Shown here in pieces: positions 7,781 through 17,649 of a DNA stretch of 64,000 nt. The DNA is from Nannocystis punicea. Lineage in GTDB: Bacteria > Myxococcota_A > Polyangia > Nannocystales > Nannocystaceae. The stretch covers positions 4,774,001 through 4,838,000 of the forward strand of contig NZ_CP114040.1 of the NCBI RefSeq assembly GCF_026965555.1, read 5' to 3'. A model generated the notes under the pieces. It made no database searches. It worked only from the letters and a program-made list of their open reading frames with translations, and had not been told where the DNA came from. A program made the position numbers and the translations under genes. The first letter of the stretch is position 1. Every line of letters starts with the position of its first letter.

Positions 7781-9115
7781 TCACGACTTCGGTTGCAGCA
7801 CGCGGAGGGCGATCCGGCGGTTGTGGGCGCGGCCCTCCTCGGTGGTGTTGGAGGCGACGGGGTGTTGCTCGCCGTAGCCCTCGGTCTCGATGCGATCGCC
7901 GGCGATCCCGCGGGTGACCAGCTCCTTCTTCACGTTGTCGGCGCGCTCCTGCGACAGCTTGAGGTTGGCGTTCGGATCGCCGGTGTTGTCGGTGTAGCCG
8001 CCGATCTTGACGTGCACGTTGGGATAGGCCTTGAGGATCGCCGCGAGGTTCTCGAGCTGCTCGTGCGAGCCGGCGGCCAGAGTCTGCGCGTTGGTGTCGA
8101 ACACCAGGCGATCGAACTCGAACCAGGTCTTGTCGTCGACCTTGGCGTTCTTGTCGCGCAGGAACGTCAGCAGCTGGGACTCGATGCCGTTCTCGGCGAA
8201 CCGCAGCTCGCGGTTGACCTCGGCGACGTGGACCGACTTGACCTCCGGCTCGGGCCTCGTCGCCGGCTTGCTCTCGGGCGTCGGTTCGGGGGCGGGCGCG
8301 CGCTGGGTGGTGGGCGCCGGCGCAGCGGGCCGGGTCGCGGGCGGCGTGGCCGGAGGCGTGCGCGTGGCCACTGCGGCGGGGGTCTCGTAGCGCGTAGTGG
8401 TGGTGTCGACCTGCTTCTCGAGCCGGCGCTCGCCGAGGAACCACCAGGCGAGCAGGGCAAGCGGCAGGAGGGCCAGCGGGATCGCCCACCAGGCCGGTCG
8501 CTTGGGCTCGACGACCGCGGGATGCGACAGGTGAGGCAGCTGTGGCGGGGCCTCGCGGACGACGTCGTAGATCTGGGCGCGGCCGACGAGGTTGGCGATC
8601 GACGGCGGCACCGCGTTCATGATCTCGCTCTGGTTGCCGAGCAGCGCTTGCCCGAGCGAGCCGACAGTCAGGCCGCTGCCGCGCACGAGGCCGCCGACGG
8701 CTCGCAGCACGAGCGGGGCCGCCAGGCCCATCAGCGAGGCGGCGGCGGTGGTCCCGACCCCGGAGTGGCGGGCCAGCCCGGCGACGACGTCGTCCGTCCG
8801 ACCGCCGAACAGACTCGACGTGAAGCGGCTGCCGAGCTCGCGCGCGCGGGTGGCCTCGGGAGCGCCGCTGAGCAGACGCGCCGGGTCGTCGAGCGTGGCG
8901 CTGCTCAGCGCGGGGTCCTGGACCATGTTGAAAAATTCGCCGAGCGCCAGCGGATCCCGGGCCTTGTTGGCCAGACCGGCGAGCATGACCGAGCCCGCGG
9001 CCCCCATGGCCTTCGACGCCGACGCGGCCGAGATCCCGAGGGCGGACGCGGCGCCGTTGACGATGCCGCCGGAGGTCAGGGCGTCGCGAACTGTGTCTGT
9101 CAGGGAGAACGTCAT
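7781..9115 (-). CDS. DUF937 and OmpA C-terminal domain membrane protein
   Basis: A 444-aa protein. Residues 1-190 are Ala/Gly-rich helices typical of DUF937 (YidB-like) proteins. One transmembrane segment follows (WWAIPLALLPLALLAWWFLG), then a Pro/Thr/Ala-rich linker of about 70 residues, and a C-terminal OmpA/MotB peptidoglycan-binding domain with FDTNAQTLAAGSHEQL, VKIGGYTDNTGD and LSQERADNVKKEL. It probably sits in the inner membrane with the OmpA domain on peptidoglycan. AAAGGA lies at good spacing before ATG 9115. Confidence 0.88.
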   Translation of the reverse strand: MTFSLTDTVRDALTSGGIVNGAASALGISAASASKAMGAAGSVMLAGLANKARDPLALGEFFNMVQDPALSSATLDDPARLLSGAPEATRARELGSRFTSSLFGGRTDDVVAGLARHSGVGTTAAASLMGLAAPLVLRAVGGLVRGSGLTVGSLGQALLGNQSEIMNAVPPSIANLVGRAQIYDVVREAPPQLPHLSHPAVVEPKRPAWWAIPLALLPLALLAWWFLGERRLEKQVDTTTTRYETPAAVATRTPPATPPATRPAAPAPTTQRAPAPEPTPESKPATRPEPEVKSVHVAEVNRELRFAENGIESQLLTFLRDKNAKVDDKTWFEFDRLVFDTNAQTLAAGSHEQLENLAAILKAYPNVHVKIGGYTDNTGDPNANLKLSQERADNVKKELVTRGIAGDRIETEGYGEQHPVASNTTEEGRAHNRRIALRVLQPKS

Positions 9116-9270
9116 GGTGGTTCCTTTCGAGTCCGCGCAAAGAGTAATCAGGTCGCGCGATGCGACAACCCGAGGACGCTGCCGCCCGCCGCCGGCGAGC
9201 GAGCGGCCGCGCGGCGAGCTCGCGGCTGCGACGAGCGCCGGGGCGGATCGTCACAATGACCCAAGGGACA

Positions 9271-9284
9271 TGTCGAAAGGGATA
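9271..9284. repeat. Dispersed palindrome copy, TGTCG-AAAG-GGATA
   Basis: Degenerate copy in the 218-bp gap between two minus-strand genes, preceded by gggaca at 9265-9270. Nothing else is seen in the gap. Confidence 0.4.
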
Positions 9285-9333
9285 TGCGGTCGGCGCCCGG
9301 GCCCGCCGGCGCGCGACGCGGCCGCCGCGGCGC

Positions 9334-11643
9334 TCACGAGACCGCCGGCCCGCCGTCGAGGATCCGCCGGACCAGGCCGACGAGGACCTCGCCGGTGAAC
9401 GGCTTGGCGATGAAGCTGGCGGTGGCGTCGACCTCGGCGGCGGCCTGCAGCGCGCGCTCGGACGAGCCGCTCATGAACAGGACGCGCATGCCGGGGCAGC
9501 GCGCGGCGATCCGCTGGGCCAGGCTGGCGCCGGTGGTCCACGGCATCACGAGGTCGGTGATGAGGAGGTGGATCTCGCTGGTCTTGCGCTCGCAGAGGAG
9601 GAGCGCCTCGGCCGCGTCGGTGGCCGTCAGGACGCGATAGCCGGCCGCCTCGAGCACGCGCAGGACGAGGCGCCGCACCGGCTCGCTGGCCTCGACGAGC
9701 AGGACGGTCTCGCCGCCGGGCTCGCGGGACTGCGGCGCGAGGACGACCCCGCCTCGTCGCGGCAGCGGCTCCTGGTCGCGCGGGAAGTAGATCCGGAAGG
9801 TGGTGCCGCGGCCCGGGTTGCTGTCGACGACGATGGCGCCGCCGGCCTGGCGGACGATGCCGTAGACGATAGCGAGGCCCATGCCGGTGCCGAGGCCGGG
9901 CGCCTTGGTGGTGAAGAACGGCTCGAAGATCCGCGCCCTGGTCGCCGCGTCCATGCCGCTGCCGTCGTCGCGCACGGTCATGACGACGCGAGGACCGGGC
10001 GGCAGGTCGAGGTGCACGCCGTCGTGGTCGTCGGCCTCGATCGTGGCGGTGGCGATCACGACGCGGCCGCCGGCGCGGGTGGCGTCGCGGGCGTTGATCA
10101 CGAGGTTGACGAGGACTTGATCGATCTGCCCCGGACCGATCCGCACCGGACACGGCGCGCCGGCCAGCGAGACCGTCAAGAGCCGCTCCTCGCCGAGCAG
10201 GCGGGCGAGCATGCCGCGGAGCTCGCGGACCTTGTCGCCGAGGTCGAAGACCTCGGGCGCGACGATGTCGCGCCGGCTGAAGCTCAGCAGCTGCTGCGTG
10301 AGCGCGGCGGCCCGCTCGCTCGCCTTGCGGATCTCCTCGAGGTCGGCGACGTCGGAGCCGGCGGCCTGGCTGGCGGCGACGCTCTTCTCGAGGATGCCGG
10401 TGTAACTGAGGATCACGGTGAGGAGGTTGTTGAAGTCGTGGGCGACGCCGGCCGCCATGCGCCCGAGCACCTCCATCTTCTGCGCCTCCTGGAAGCGGCG
10501 CTCGAGGTGGCGCTCGCGGGTGACGTCGACCACGTGGGTGAGCACGAGGTCGGGCGGGACGAACCCGAACGAGACGACGTAGATCGCCGACGGGACGTCG
10601 GCCCTGGCGAGCTCGACCTCGCGGCGGAGGGGGCTCTCGGTGGCGACGCAGACCTTCATGGCGTCGACGAGCTCGGGGCGGTCGGGCAGCAGCTCGGCGA
10701 GGCCGTGGCCGACCCACGCCGGCACGTGGCCGTCGCTGAGGGCGAAGGCGGCCCGGTTGTGATCGACGAGGACGAAGGCGTCGCCGCGGCGCTGCCACAC
10801 GAGGGTGGCGATCGGCAGGCGCTCGTAGAGCTCGCGGGTGTGGCGCTCGCTGGCCCGCAGGGCCTCGACGATGCGGGCCCGCTCGGCGAGGGCGCCGATC
10901 CGGCCGGCGATGACGTGCAGCATCTCCTGCTCCTCGCGCAGGAAGTAGCGCGCGCTCGGGATCTCGGAGTCGGAGATCCGGCACACCTCGAGGACGCCGG
11001 CGGCCCGGCCGGCGACGCTGATCGGCGCCGATTGACGGCACGGGTCGGGGGCGAAGCGCGGCGAGGTGTAGAGGCGGTCGCCGAGCTGGATCCGCGCGGC
11101 GACCTCGGGCGGGTAGCTGTAGCCGCGCGGGATCCGTTCGGCGATCTGCCACAGAGCCTCGTCGAGCGTGATCTCGTCGCCGGCGATCGACGAGACCTCG
11201 TAGAGCAGCTCGAGCTCCTTGATCCGCTCGCGCAGGTCGTGCTCGGCGCGGCGCAGCGGCGAGACGTCGGTGACGAAGCCCTCGAGCACGGCGGCGCTGC
11301 CTTCGCCGCGCAGCAGTCGCCCGCGCTCCCACACGTGCTTGGTGCGCCCGGCGCGGTCGCAGATCCGATACTCCATGGTGAACGACTGGCCCGCGGCGAC
11401 CGCCGATTCGACGGCCGCCTCGACCGCGCGGCGATCCATGGGAATGATGAGATCGGCGTACGACCGCCGCTCGCTCGCCAGCAATTCGTCGGGTCGATAT
11501 CCCGTCAGCTCGAGCGCGCCGGCGCTGACGTAGTCGAGCGTCCAGAGGCGATCGGCCCGGCAGCGATAGACCATCCCCGGGAGGCTGTCGAGCAGCGCGG
11601 CGAGGTCGTGCGGGGCGCAGGCGTCTCCCTCGGACTTTTGCAT
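9334..11643 (-). CDS. Hybrid sensor histidine kinase (PAS, GAF-like, PAS, HisKA, HATPase, REC)
   Basis: A 769-aa cytoplasmic kinase with no obvious membrane segment. Order: PAS (residues about 10-135), GAF-like (150-270), second PAS (275-400), HisKA with phospho-acceptor in AAGVAHDFNNLLTVI (about residue 415), HATPase with N box NLVINARDAT and G boxes DDGSGMD and GTGMGLAIVYGI, and a C-terminal receiver with phospho-aspartate in ITDLVMP. The receiver has LLVEASEP where two acidic residues are usual (one replaced by Ala), so metal binding may be altered. No response-regulator gene is adjacent. ATG 11643 is preferred over upstream ATG 11781; TATGCT lies 9 nt upstream. Confidence 0.87.
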   Translation of the reverse strand: MQKSEGDACAPHDLAALLDSLPGMVYRCRADRLWTLDYVSAGALELTGYRPDELLASERRSYADLIIPMDRRAVEAAVESAVAAGQSFTMEYRICDRAGRTKHVWERGRLLRGEGSAAVLEGFVTDVSPLRRAEHDLRERIKELELLYEVSSIAGDEITLDEALWQIAERIPRGYSYPPEVAARIQLGDRLYTSPRFAPDPCRQSAPISVAGRAAGVLEVCRISDSEIPSARYFLREEQEMLHVIAGRIGALAERARIVEALRASERHTRELYERLPIATLVWQRRGDAFVLVDHNRAAFALSDGHVPAWVGHGLAELLPDRPELVDAMKVCVATESPLRREVELARADVPSAIYVVSFGFVPPDLVLTHVVDVTRERHLERRFQEAQKMEVLGRMAAGVAHDFNNLLTVILSYTGILEKSVAASQAAGSDVADLEEIRKASERAAALTQQLLSFSRRDIVAPEVFDLGDKVRELRGMLARLLGEERLLTVSLAGAPCPVRIGPGQIDQVLVNLVINARDATRAGGRVVIATATIEADDHDGVHLDLPPGPRVVMTVRDDGSGMDAATRARIFEPFFTTKAPGLGTGMGLAIVYGIVRQAGGAIVVDSNPGRGTTFRIYFPRDQEPLPRRGGVVLAPQSREPGGETVLLVEASEPVRRLVLRVLEAAGYRVLTATDAAEALLLCERKTSEIHLLITDLVMPWTTGASLAQRIAARCPGMRVLFMSGSSERALQAAAEVDATASFIAKPFTGEVLVGLVRRILDGGPAVS

Positions 11644-11737
11644 ACGCGCCTCAGCATAGCGGACCGGCCGGGCGTGTTCTCGTCGCCGGAGCAGCGAACG
11701 CGGTTGACGCCGTTCGTGGCGCGGCGGGCGCGACACC

Positions 11738-11751
11738 TGTTTCAAGGGATA
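11738..11751. repeat. Dispersed palindrome copy, TGTTT-CAAG-GGATA
   Basis: Degenerate copy with compensating outer bases (ACC on one side, GGT on the other) extending the inverted repeat to about 20 bp. Confidence 0.5.
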
Positions 11752-11847
11752 GGTGCGGCGAAAACGACTGTGGTCATTCACCCGCGCGGGGTCGCCGGCC
11801 GAGCGGCGTCGGCAGCAGCAGACGAGCGGAGGACCTCGGTCGCGTCG

Positions 11848-11874
11848 GCCCCCACGTGGTCCGCACGTGGGGGC
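11848..11874. terminator. Strong hairpin downstream of the dehydrogenase gene
   Basis: GCCCCCACGTG, loop GTCCG, CACGTGGGGGC: perfect 11-bp arms, about 70 bp past the stop of the minus-strand dehydrogenase. No T run. The core CACGTG could also be a protein site, but a terminator or mRNA 3'-end hairpin is the simpler reading. Confidence 0.5.
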
Positions 11875-11930
11875 AGCGCTCCTCGCGACCTGCAGCCATC
11901 AATGACCCATCAGACATGGCGCCTCGGACA

Positions 11931-11944
11931 TGTCCAAGGTGACA
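11931..11944. repeat. Dispersed palindrome copy next to a stop codon, TGTCC-AAGG-TGACA
   Basis: Lies immediately after the stop codon (11946-11948 on the minus strand) of the dehydrogenase gene. Confidence 0.55.
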
Positions 11945-11945
11945 G

Positions 11946-12968
<1,023 letters not shown>

Positions 12969-12970
12969 CG

Positions 12971-13288
12971 GTGCGATTTTACCCGGCTTGTGCGCGCGCG
13001 GGCGCCGGCCCACCGTCGCATGGGCACCTGACGGGCGAGCGGGCGGCGAAGGACCTCGAGCGCATCGACCGTGGCGGCCTCGATCCGTACGAGATCGCGG
13101 GCGACCTCGGGGCGCTCGGCGTCGTCGTCGAGCTGGTCGACGCCGGCTTGTGGAAGCCTGCGCTGCGCGCCTCGCCGAGTGGCGTCGGCTTCGCGCGCGC
13201 CGACGAGGCCACCCGCGCCGAGCGGGGCTTCCGGGACACGTACGCCGCGCGCGTGCGCCTCGGCTTCGAGCTCGTCGCGCGCGCGTGA
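12971..13288 (+). CDS. Possible small hypothetical ORF or gene remnant
   Basis: 105 codons from GTG 12971, divergent from the dehydrogenase and overlapping its promoter. The second half (LERIDRGGLDPYEIAGDLGA and following residues) has ordinary protein-like composition, unlike the usual out-of-frame shadows. No family is recognised and no start signal is clear. It may be a 3' remnant of a longer gene or non-coding. Confidence 0.25.
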   Translation: MRFYPACARAGAGPPSHGHLTGERAAKDLERIDRGGLDPYEIAGDLGALGVVVELVDAGLWKPALRASPSGVGFARADEATRAERGFRDTYAARVRLGFELVARA

Positions 13289-13390
13289 GCGCGCCTGCGC
13301 GATCGCGGCGCGCGGCCCCGGGGCTGCCGTAGCGCTGCGCCGGCTCGTATGCTCGGGGCCCGCGACGTCCGCCGTCGCGACAGGAGCCCC

Positions 13391-15889
13391 ATGAACGACC
13401 GAGGCCGTGAACGAGACCTTGTCCTCGCACCGAACGAGTTCGCCTTCATCCTGGACGAGACGAAGGGCAACATCAACGTCTACGTCGGGCCGCACAAGAC
13501 GAGCCTCGCCAACACCGACGCGCCGGTGGTGTTCGACGCCGGCAGCAAGCGGTTCGAGCGGCGCCAGCTCGACGGCGCGATCCAGGCGCTGTCGATCGCG
13601 CCCGAGGGCTGGTACCTGGTGCTGAAGAACCCGGCGACCGACAAGAGCCACCCGCGGACCGGCGCGCTCAACAACCTGCCGTCGCTCGACACCGGTCGCA
13701 AGGTCAACATCCCCGGGCCGGCCTCGTTCGCGCTGTGGCCCGGGCAGATGGTGCGGGTCATCCAGGGCCACCACCTGCGCTCCAATCAATACCTGCTGGT
13801 CCGCGTGTACGACGAGGAGGGCGCCAAGGCCAACTGGAAGAACGCGGTGCTGCGCATGCGCCCGGAGGCGGCCGCGGACGAGGGCGAGGCGGTCCACGTG
13901 CAGCGTCCGCCCGACCTGACGATGGGCACGCTGTTGATCATCCGCGGCACCGAGGTCGCGTTCTACATCCCGCCGACCGGCGTCGAGGTGGTGCCCGACG
14001 TCGAAGGCAACTACGTGCGCGAGGCGATCACGCTCGAGCGGCTCGAGTACTGCATCCTGCTCGACGAGAACGGCAACAAGCGCTACATCCAGGGCCCCGC
14101 GGTGGTGTTTCCGCAGCCGACGGAGACGTTCGTCGCCATGCGAGGCGCGCGCAAGTTCCGGGCGATCGAGCTCAACGAGAACACCGGCCTCTACATCAAG
14201 GTCATCGCGCCGTACGAGGAGAACGGGGTCCGCTACAAGGTCGGCGACGAGCTGTTCATCACCGGCAAGGACACGATGATCTACCTGCCGCGGCCGGAGC
14301 ACGCGATCATCAAGTACGGCGATCAGGAGCGGCACTACGCGGTCGCGATCCCGGCCGGCGAGGCGCGCTACGTGCTCGACCGCAACAAGGGCAGCATCAC
14401 GCTCAAGCGCGGGCCGGCGATCTATCTGCCGGATCCGCGGATCGAGCTGATCATCCGCCGCGTCCTCGACCCCAAGACCGTCTCGCTGTGGTTCCCCGGC
14501 AACCGCGAGGCCTACGATTACAACCGTCGACTGGCGCAGCAGAACGCGCCGCAGATCGCGGCCGAGTTCGCGGCGGTGACGTCGGTGCCGGCGCAGGCGA
14601 CGCGGGCCTCGGCGGCGCCCAAGGCCGCGCCGGCCCCGGGTGGCCCGGCCGCGCCGCCGCCTCCGCCGCCGCCGTCGTCGGAGTTCGCCGGCGACGACTT
14701 CACGCGCAACCAGACCTTCACCGGGCCGCGCACGATCGTGCTCGACACCCGCTACGACGGCGCGGTCGCCATCGACGTGTGGACCGGCTACGCGGTGCTG
14801 GTGGTGTCGAAGACCGGCGAGCGCAAGGTCGTGGCCGGGCCGCACACGCACCTGCTCGAGTACGACGAGACGCTGCAGGTGCTCGAGCTGTCGACCGGCA
14901 CGCCGAAGACCGAGCAGAACCTGTACAAGACGGTCTACCTGCGGGTGCTCAACAACAAGGTGTCCGACCAGGTCGAGGTCGAGACCCGCGACCTCGTGCG
15001 CGTGCAGCTGCAGCTCAGCTACCGCGTCAACTTCGAGGGCGACCCGAACAAGTGGTTCGAGGTCGAGAATTACGTCAAGTTCCTGACCGACCACCTGCGC
15101 TCGCTGATCCGCGCGGCGGTCAAGCGCCACGGCATCGAGCAGTTCTACGCCGACTCGGTGGCGATCCTGCGCGACGTGATCCTCGGGACCGCCGGCGACG
15201 ACGGCAAGCGGCCGGGCCGGCGCTTCGAGGAGAACGGGATGCGCGTGTACGACGTCGAGGTGCTCGAGGTGACGATCGGCGACGAGGCGATCGCCGAGCT
15301 GCTGGTCCAGGCGCAGCACGCCGCGGTCCAGCAGACGCTGTCGCTGGCGGCCGAGCAGCGCCGCCTCGACATGGTGCGGCAGACCGAGGCGGTCACGCAG
15401 CAGGTCGCCGAGGCCAAGTCGGCGACGCTGCAGCAGGCGATCGGGCTGCGCACCCGCGAGGGCGAGCAGCAGCAGCGCTATCAGCTGGCGGAGCTGGCCG
15501 CCAAACTCGACCTGCACGAGCGCCAGCAGCAGGCGCTGCAGGCCGAGCAGGAGCGGCTCGGGGCGATCCACGGGGCCGAGCTCGGCCGGCGCCAGGCGAC
15601 CGCGACGCTCGAGCTGTCGGTGCAGCAGCAACAGCTCGACCAGCGGCTGCGCGAGCTGCAGGCCGAGGTCGCGGCGGTGGTCGAGAAGGCGCGGGCGGTC
15701 TCGCCCGACCTGATCGCGGCGTTGCAGGCGTTCGGCGACCGGGCGCTGGCCGAGAAGATGGCGGAGTCGATGGCCCCGCTGGCGATCCTCGGCGGCGAGA
15801 GCGTGGCGGAGGTGCTCGGCCGACTGCTGCGCGGCTCTCCGCTGGCGCGCCTGCTGCCGGGCGCGGCGAACGAGCCGGACAGGGCGTGA
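13391..15889 (+). CDS. Major-vault-protein-like / SPFH domain protein
   Basis: An 832-aa protein with the layout of eukaryotic major vault protein (about 890 aa). Repeated beta-rich units (residues 10-400) carry phrases such as NINVYVGPHKTSL, GPASFALWPGQMVRVIQGHH and YIQGPAVVFPQPTETF. A Pro-rich linker lies near 410-430. An SPFH/shoulder-like domain includes HLLEYDETLQVLELSTG, LRVLNNKVSDQVEVETRD and LQLSYRVNFEGDPNKWF with an ENYVKFLTDHLRSLIRAAVK helix. A long Gln/Glu-rich coiled coil (about 645-775) resembles the vault cap helix. Distant bacterial vault homologues are known; whether this one assembles particles is unknown. AGGAG precedes ATG 13391, closely spaced. No interacting partner gene is obvious nearby. 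Confidence 0.75.
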   Translation: MNDRGRERDLVLAPNEFAFILDETKGNINVYVGPHKTSLANTDAPVVFDAGSKRFERRQLDGAIQALSIAPEGWYLVLKNPATDKSHPRTGALNNLPSLDTGRKVNIPGPASFALWPGQMVRVIQGHHLRSNQYLLVRVYDEEGAKANWKNAVLRMRPEAAADEGEAVHVQRPPDLTMGTLLIIRGTEVAFYIPPTGVEVVPDVEGNYVREAITLERLEYCILLDENGNKRYIQGPAVVFPQPTETFVAMRGARKFRAIELNENTGLYIKVIAPYEENGVRYKVGDELFITGKDTMIYLPRPEHAIIKYGDQERHYAVAIPAGEARYVLDRNKGSITLKRGPAIYLPDPRIELIIRRVLDPKTVSLWFPGNREAYDYNRRLAQQNAPQIAAEFAAVTSVPAQATRASAAPKAAPAPGGPAAPPPPPPPSSEFAGDDFTRNQTFTGPRTIVLDTRYDGAVAIDVWTGYAVLVVSKTGERKVVAGPHTHLLEYDETLQVLELSTGTPKTEQNLYKTVYLRVLNNKVSDQVEVETRDLVRVQLQLSYRVNFEGDPNKWFEVENYVKFLTDHLRSLIRAAVKRHGIEQFYADSVAILRDVILGTAGDDGKRPGRRFEENGMRVYDVEVLEVTIGDEAIAELLVQAQHAAVQQTLSLAAEQRRLDMVRQTEAVTQQVAEAKSATLQQAIGLRTREGEQQQRYQLAELAAKLDLHERQQQALQAEQERLGAIHGAELGRRQATATLELSVQQQQLDQRLRELQAEVAAVVEKARAVSPDLIAALQAFGDRALAEKMAESMAPLAILGGESVAEVLGRLLRGSPLARLLPGAANEPDRA

Positions 15890-15963
15890 GCGCGGGGCCC
15901 CGGCGCCGCGCGGGTGTGGCCGCGGCGACCGGGGCAGCGACGTCGCGGTCGCGCCAATGAAGT

Positions 15964-15983
15964 CGTGAGGCTTCAGCCTCGCG
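15964..15983. terminator. Hairpin after the vault-like gene
   Basis: CGTGAGGCT, loop TC, AGCCTCGCG; 9-bp arms with one G:T pair, about 75 bp past the stop. No clear T run. Confidence 0.4.
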
Positions 15984-16043
15984 CTCGCAGGCCGGCTCGC
16001 GCCCGCGCGAGCGTCGGTCCGGGCGGCGTGTTAGGCTGTCGCC

Positions 16044-17363
16044 ATGAGCTTAAGTGATGTGCGCCGTCGTTTGCCCGTGGTCGCCTCGTTGCCCACACCA
16101 GCCAACCGCTGGATGACCCACGAGGGCCGCAGGGAGGCCAAGGCGCCGCGCTGGGCGGTGTGGGAGCTGACGCTGGCGTGCGACCAGCACTGTGCGCATT
16201 GCGGGCCGCGGGCGGGCCACAAGCGGCCCGACGAGCTGTCGACCGAGGAGTGCCTGCAGGTGGTGCGCGAGCTGGCGGACCTCGGCTGCGGCGAGGTGGT
16301 GCTGATCGGCGGCGAGGCGTACCTGCGCAACGATTTCATCCTCATCATCCGGGCGATCCGCGAGGCCGGGATGGCGTGCACGATGACGACCGGCGGCCTC
16401 AACCTGACCGAGGAGCGCGCGGCGGCGATGATCGAGGCCGGGATCGGCAGCGTGACCTTCTCGGTCGACGGCCTCGAGGCGACGCACGATCGCCTGCGCG
16501 GGGTGCAGGGCAGCTGGAAGCGGGCGTTCGCGGCGATGCGGCGGATCCGCGCGGCCGGCGGCAAGATCGCCAGCAACACCCAGATCAACGCGCTGACCCG
16601 CCACGAGCTGCTGCCGCTGTTCGAGCTGCTGGCCGACGAGGGCATCCATTCGTGGCAGCTGCAGATCACGGTGCCGCACGGCAACGCGGCCGATCACCCG
16701 GAGATCCTGCTGCAGCCGCACATGTTCATCGACATCTTCGCCACGCTCGAGCAGGTGCTCGACCGCTGCGAGGCCCGCAAGGTCCGGCTGTGGCCCGGCA
16801 ACAACCTCGGCTACTTCGGCCCGCTCGAGCGGCGCCTGCGGAGCTCGCAGCGCAAGCACTGGCGCGGCTGCACGGCCGGCGTGTCGGTGATGGGCATCGA
16901 GAGCGACGGGTCGATCAAGAACTGCCCGAGCCTCGGCGGCGGCACCAACATCGGCGGCAACTGGCGCGTGCACGGGGTCAAGAAGGTGTGGGAGGAGTCG
17001 TATCAGCTCGGCTACGTCCGCGCGCGCACGGTCGACGACCTGTGGGGCTATTGCCGCGAGTGCTACTACGCCGAGATGTGCATGGCCGGCTGCACCGCCG
17101 CCGCCGAGCCGCTGCTCGGCAGGCCCGGCAACAATCCGTTCTGCCACCACCGCGCGCTGATGATGGACCGCGCCGGGCTGCGCGAGCGCATCGAGCAGGT
17201 CCGCGGCGCCGGCGGCAAGTCGTTCGACAACGGCCTGTTCCGGGTGATCCGCGAGCACGTCGATCCGGCGCTGCGCGAGCAGCACGGGCCGGTGGCGATC
17301 GAGGAGCCGCGGGTGTCGCGGCTCGAGGAGCCGTACGGGGCCGGTCGCACGGTCACGCTGTGA
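16044..17363 (+). CDS. Radical SAM enzyme with SPASM-type C-terminal domain
   Basis: A 439-aa iron-sulfur enzyme. The radical SAM cluster motif CxxxCxxC is CDQHCAHC at residues 50-57, followed by the GGE-like motif LIGGEAYLR. The C-terminal cysteine set (CTAGVSVMGIESDGSIKNC, then YCRECYYAEMCMAGC and FCHH) fits a SPASM domain with auxiliary clusters, as in peptide-modifying and haem-biosynthesis-type maturases. No small precursor peptide gene is evident next to it, so the substrate is open. TAGGCT ends exactly 6 nt before ATG 16044; no Shine-Dalgarno sequence. Confidence 0.85.
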   Translation: MSLSDVRRRLPVVASLPTPANRWMTHEGRREAKAPRWAVWELTLACDQHCAHCGPRAGHKRPDELSTEECLQVVRELADLGCGEVVLIGGEAYLRNDFILIIRAIREAGMACTMTTGGLNLTEERAAAMIEAGIGSVTFSVDGLEATHDRLRGVQGSWKRAFAAMRRIRAAGGKIASNTQINALTRHELLPLFELLADEGIHSWQLQITVPHGNAADHPEILLQPHMFIDIFATLEQVLDRCEARKVRLWPGNNLGYFGPLERRLRSSQRKHWRGCTAGVSVMGIESDGSIKNCPSLGGGTNIGGNWRVHGVKKVWEESYQLGYVRARTVDDLWGYCRECYYAEMCMAGCTAAAEPLLGRPGNNPFCHHRALMMDRAGLRERIEQVRGAGGKSFDNGLFRVIREHVDPALREQHGPVAIEEPRVSRLEEPYGAGRTVTL

Positions 17364-17527
17364 GGCGATCGACCTCGCGGTGAGGCACGCAGCCGTTCGC
17401 CTCGAGGGTGAGCGCGCCCCCGGGGCTCCTCGAGCGCCCGCGGCTCGTGGGGCCGCTGCTTGTATTCGGGCTGGGCGCTCGGAGTCCTCGGCGCGAGCGC
17501 CGGATTCGACGGATGACGTCGAGGACA

Positions 17528-17541
17528 TGTCCTTTCGGGCA
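17528..17541. repeat. Dispersed palindrome copy, TGTCC-TTTC-GGGCA
   Basis: Preceded by GAGGACA, so that GGACATGTCC also forms a second, overlapping palindrome. It lies between the radical SAM gene and a terminator-like hairpin. Confidence 0.6.
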
Positions 17542-17566
17542 TGCCATCCAATCGGCGAATGAAACA

Positions 17567-17606
17567 ACGCATGGCCTCGCACGAACGGGTTCGTGCGGCC
17601 ATGCGT
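17567..17606. terminator. Long hairpin between convergent genes
   Basis: ACGCATGGCCTCGCACGAAC, loop GG, GTTCGTGCGGCCATGCGT: arms of 18-20 bp with a 2-nt bulge. Placed between the radical SAM gene (+) and the zinc-ribbon gene (-), so probably a shared terminator. Confidence 0.65.
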
Positions 17607-17649
17607 CGTGGGCCGAGATCTCCGCGGCGGCGAGGACCGCCGGGGGGGC

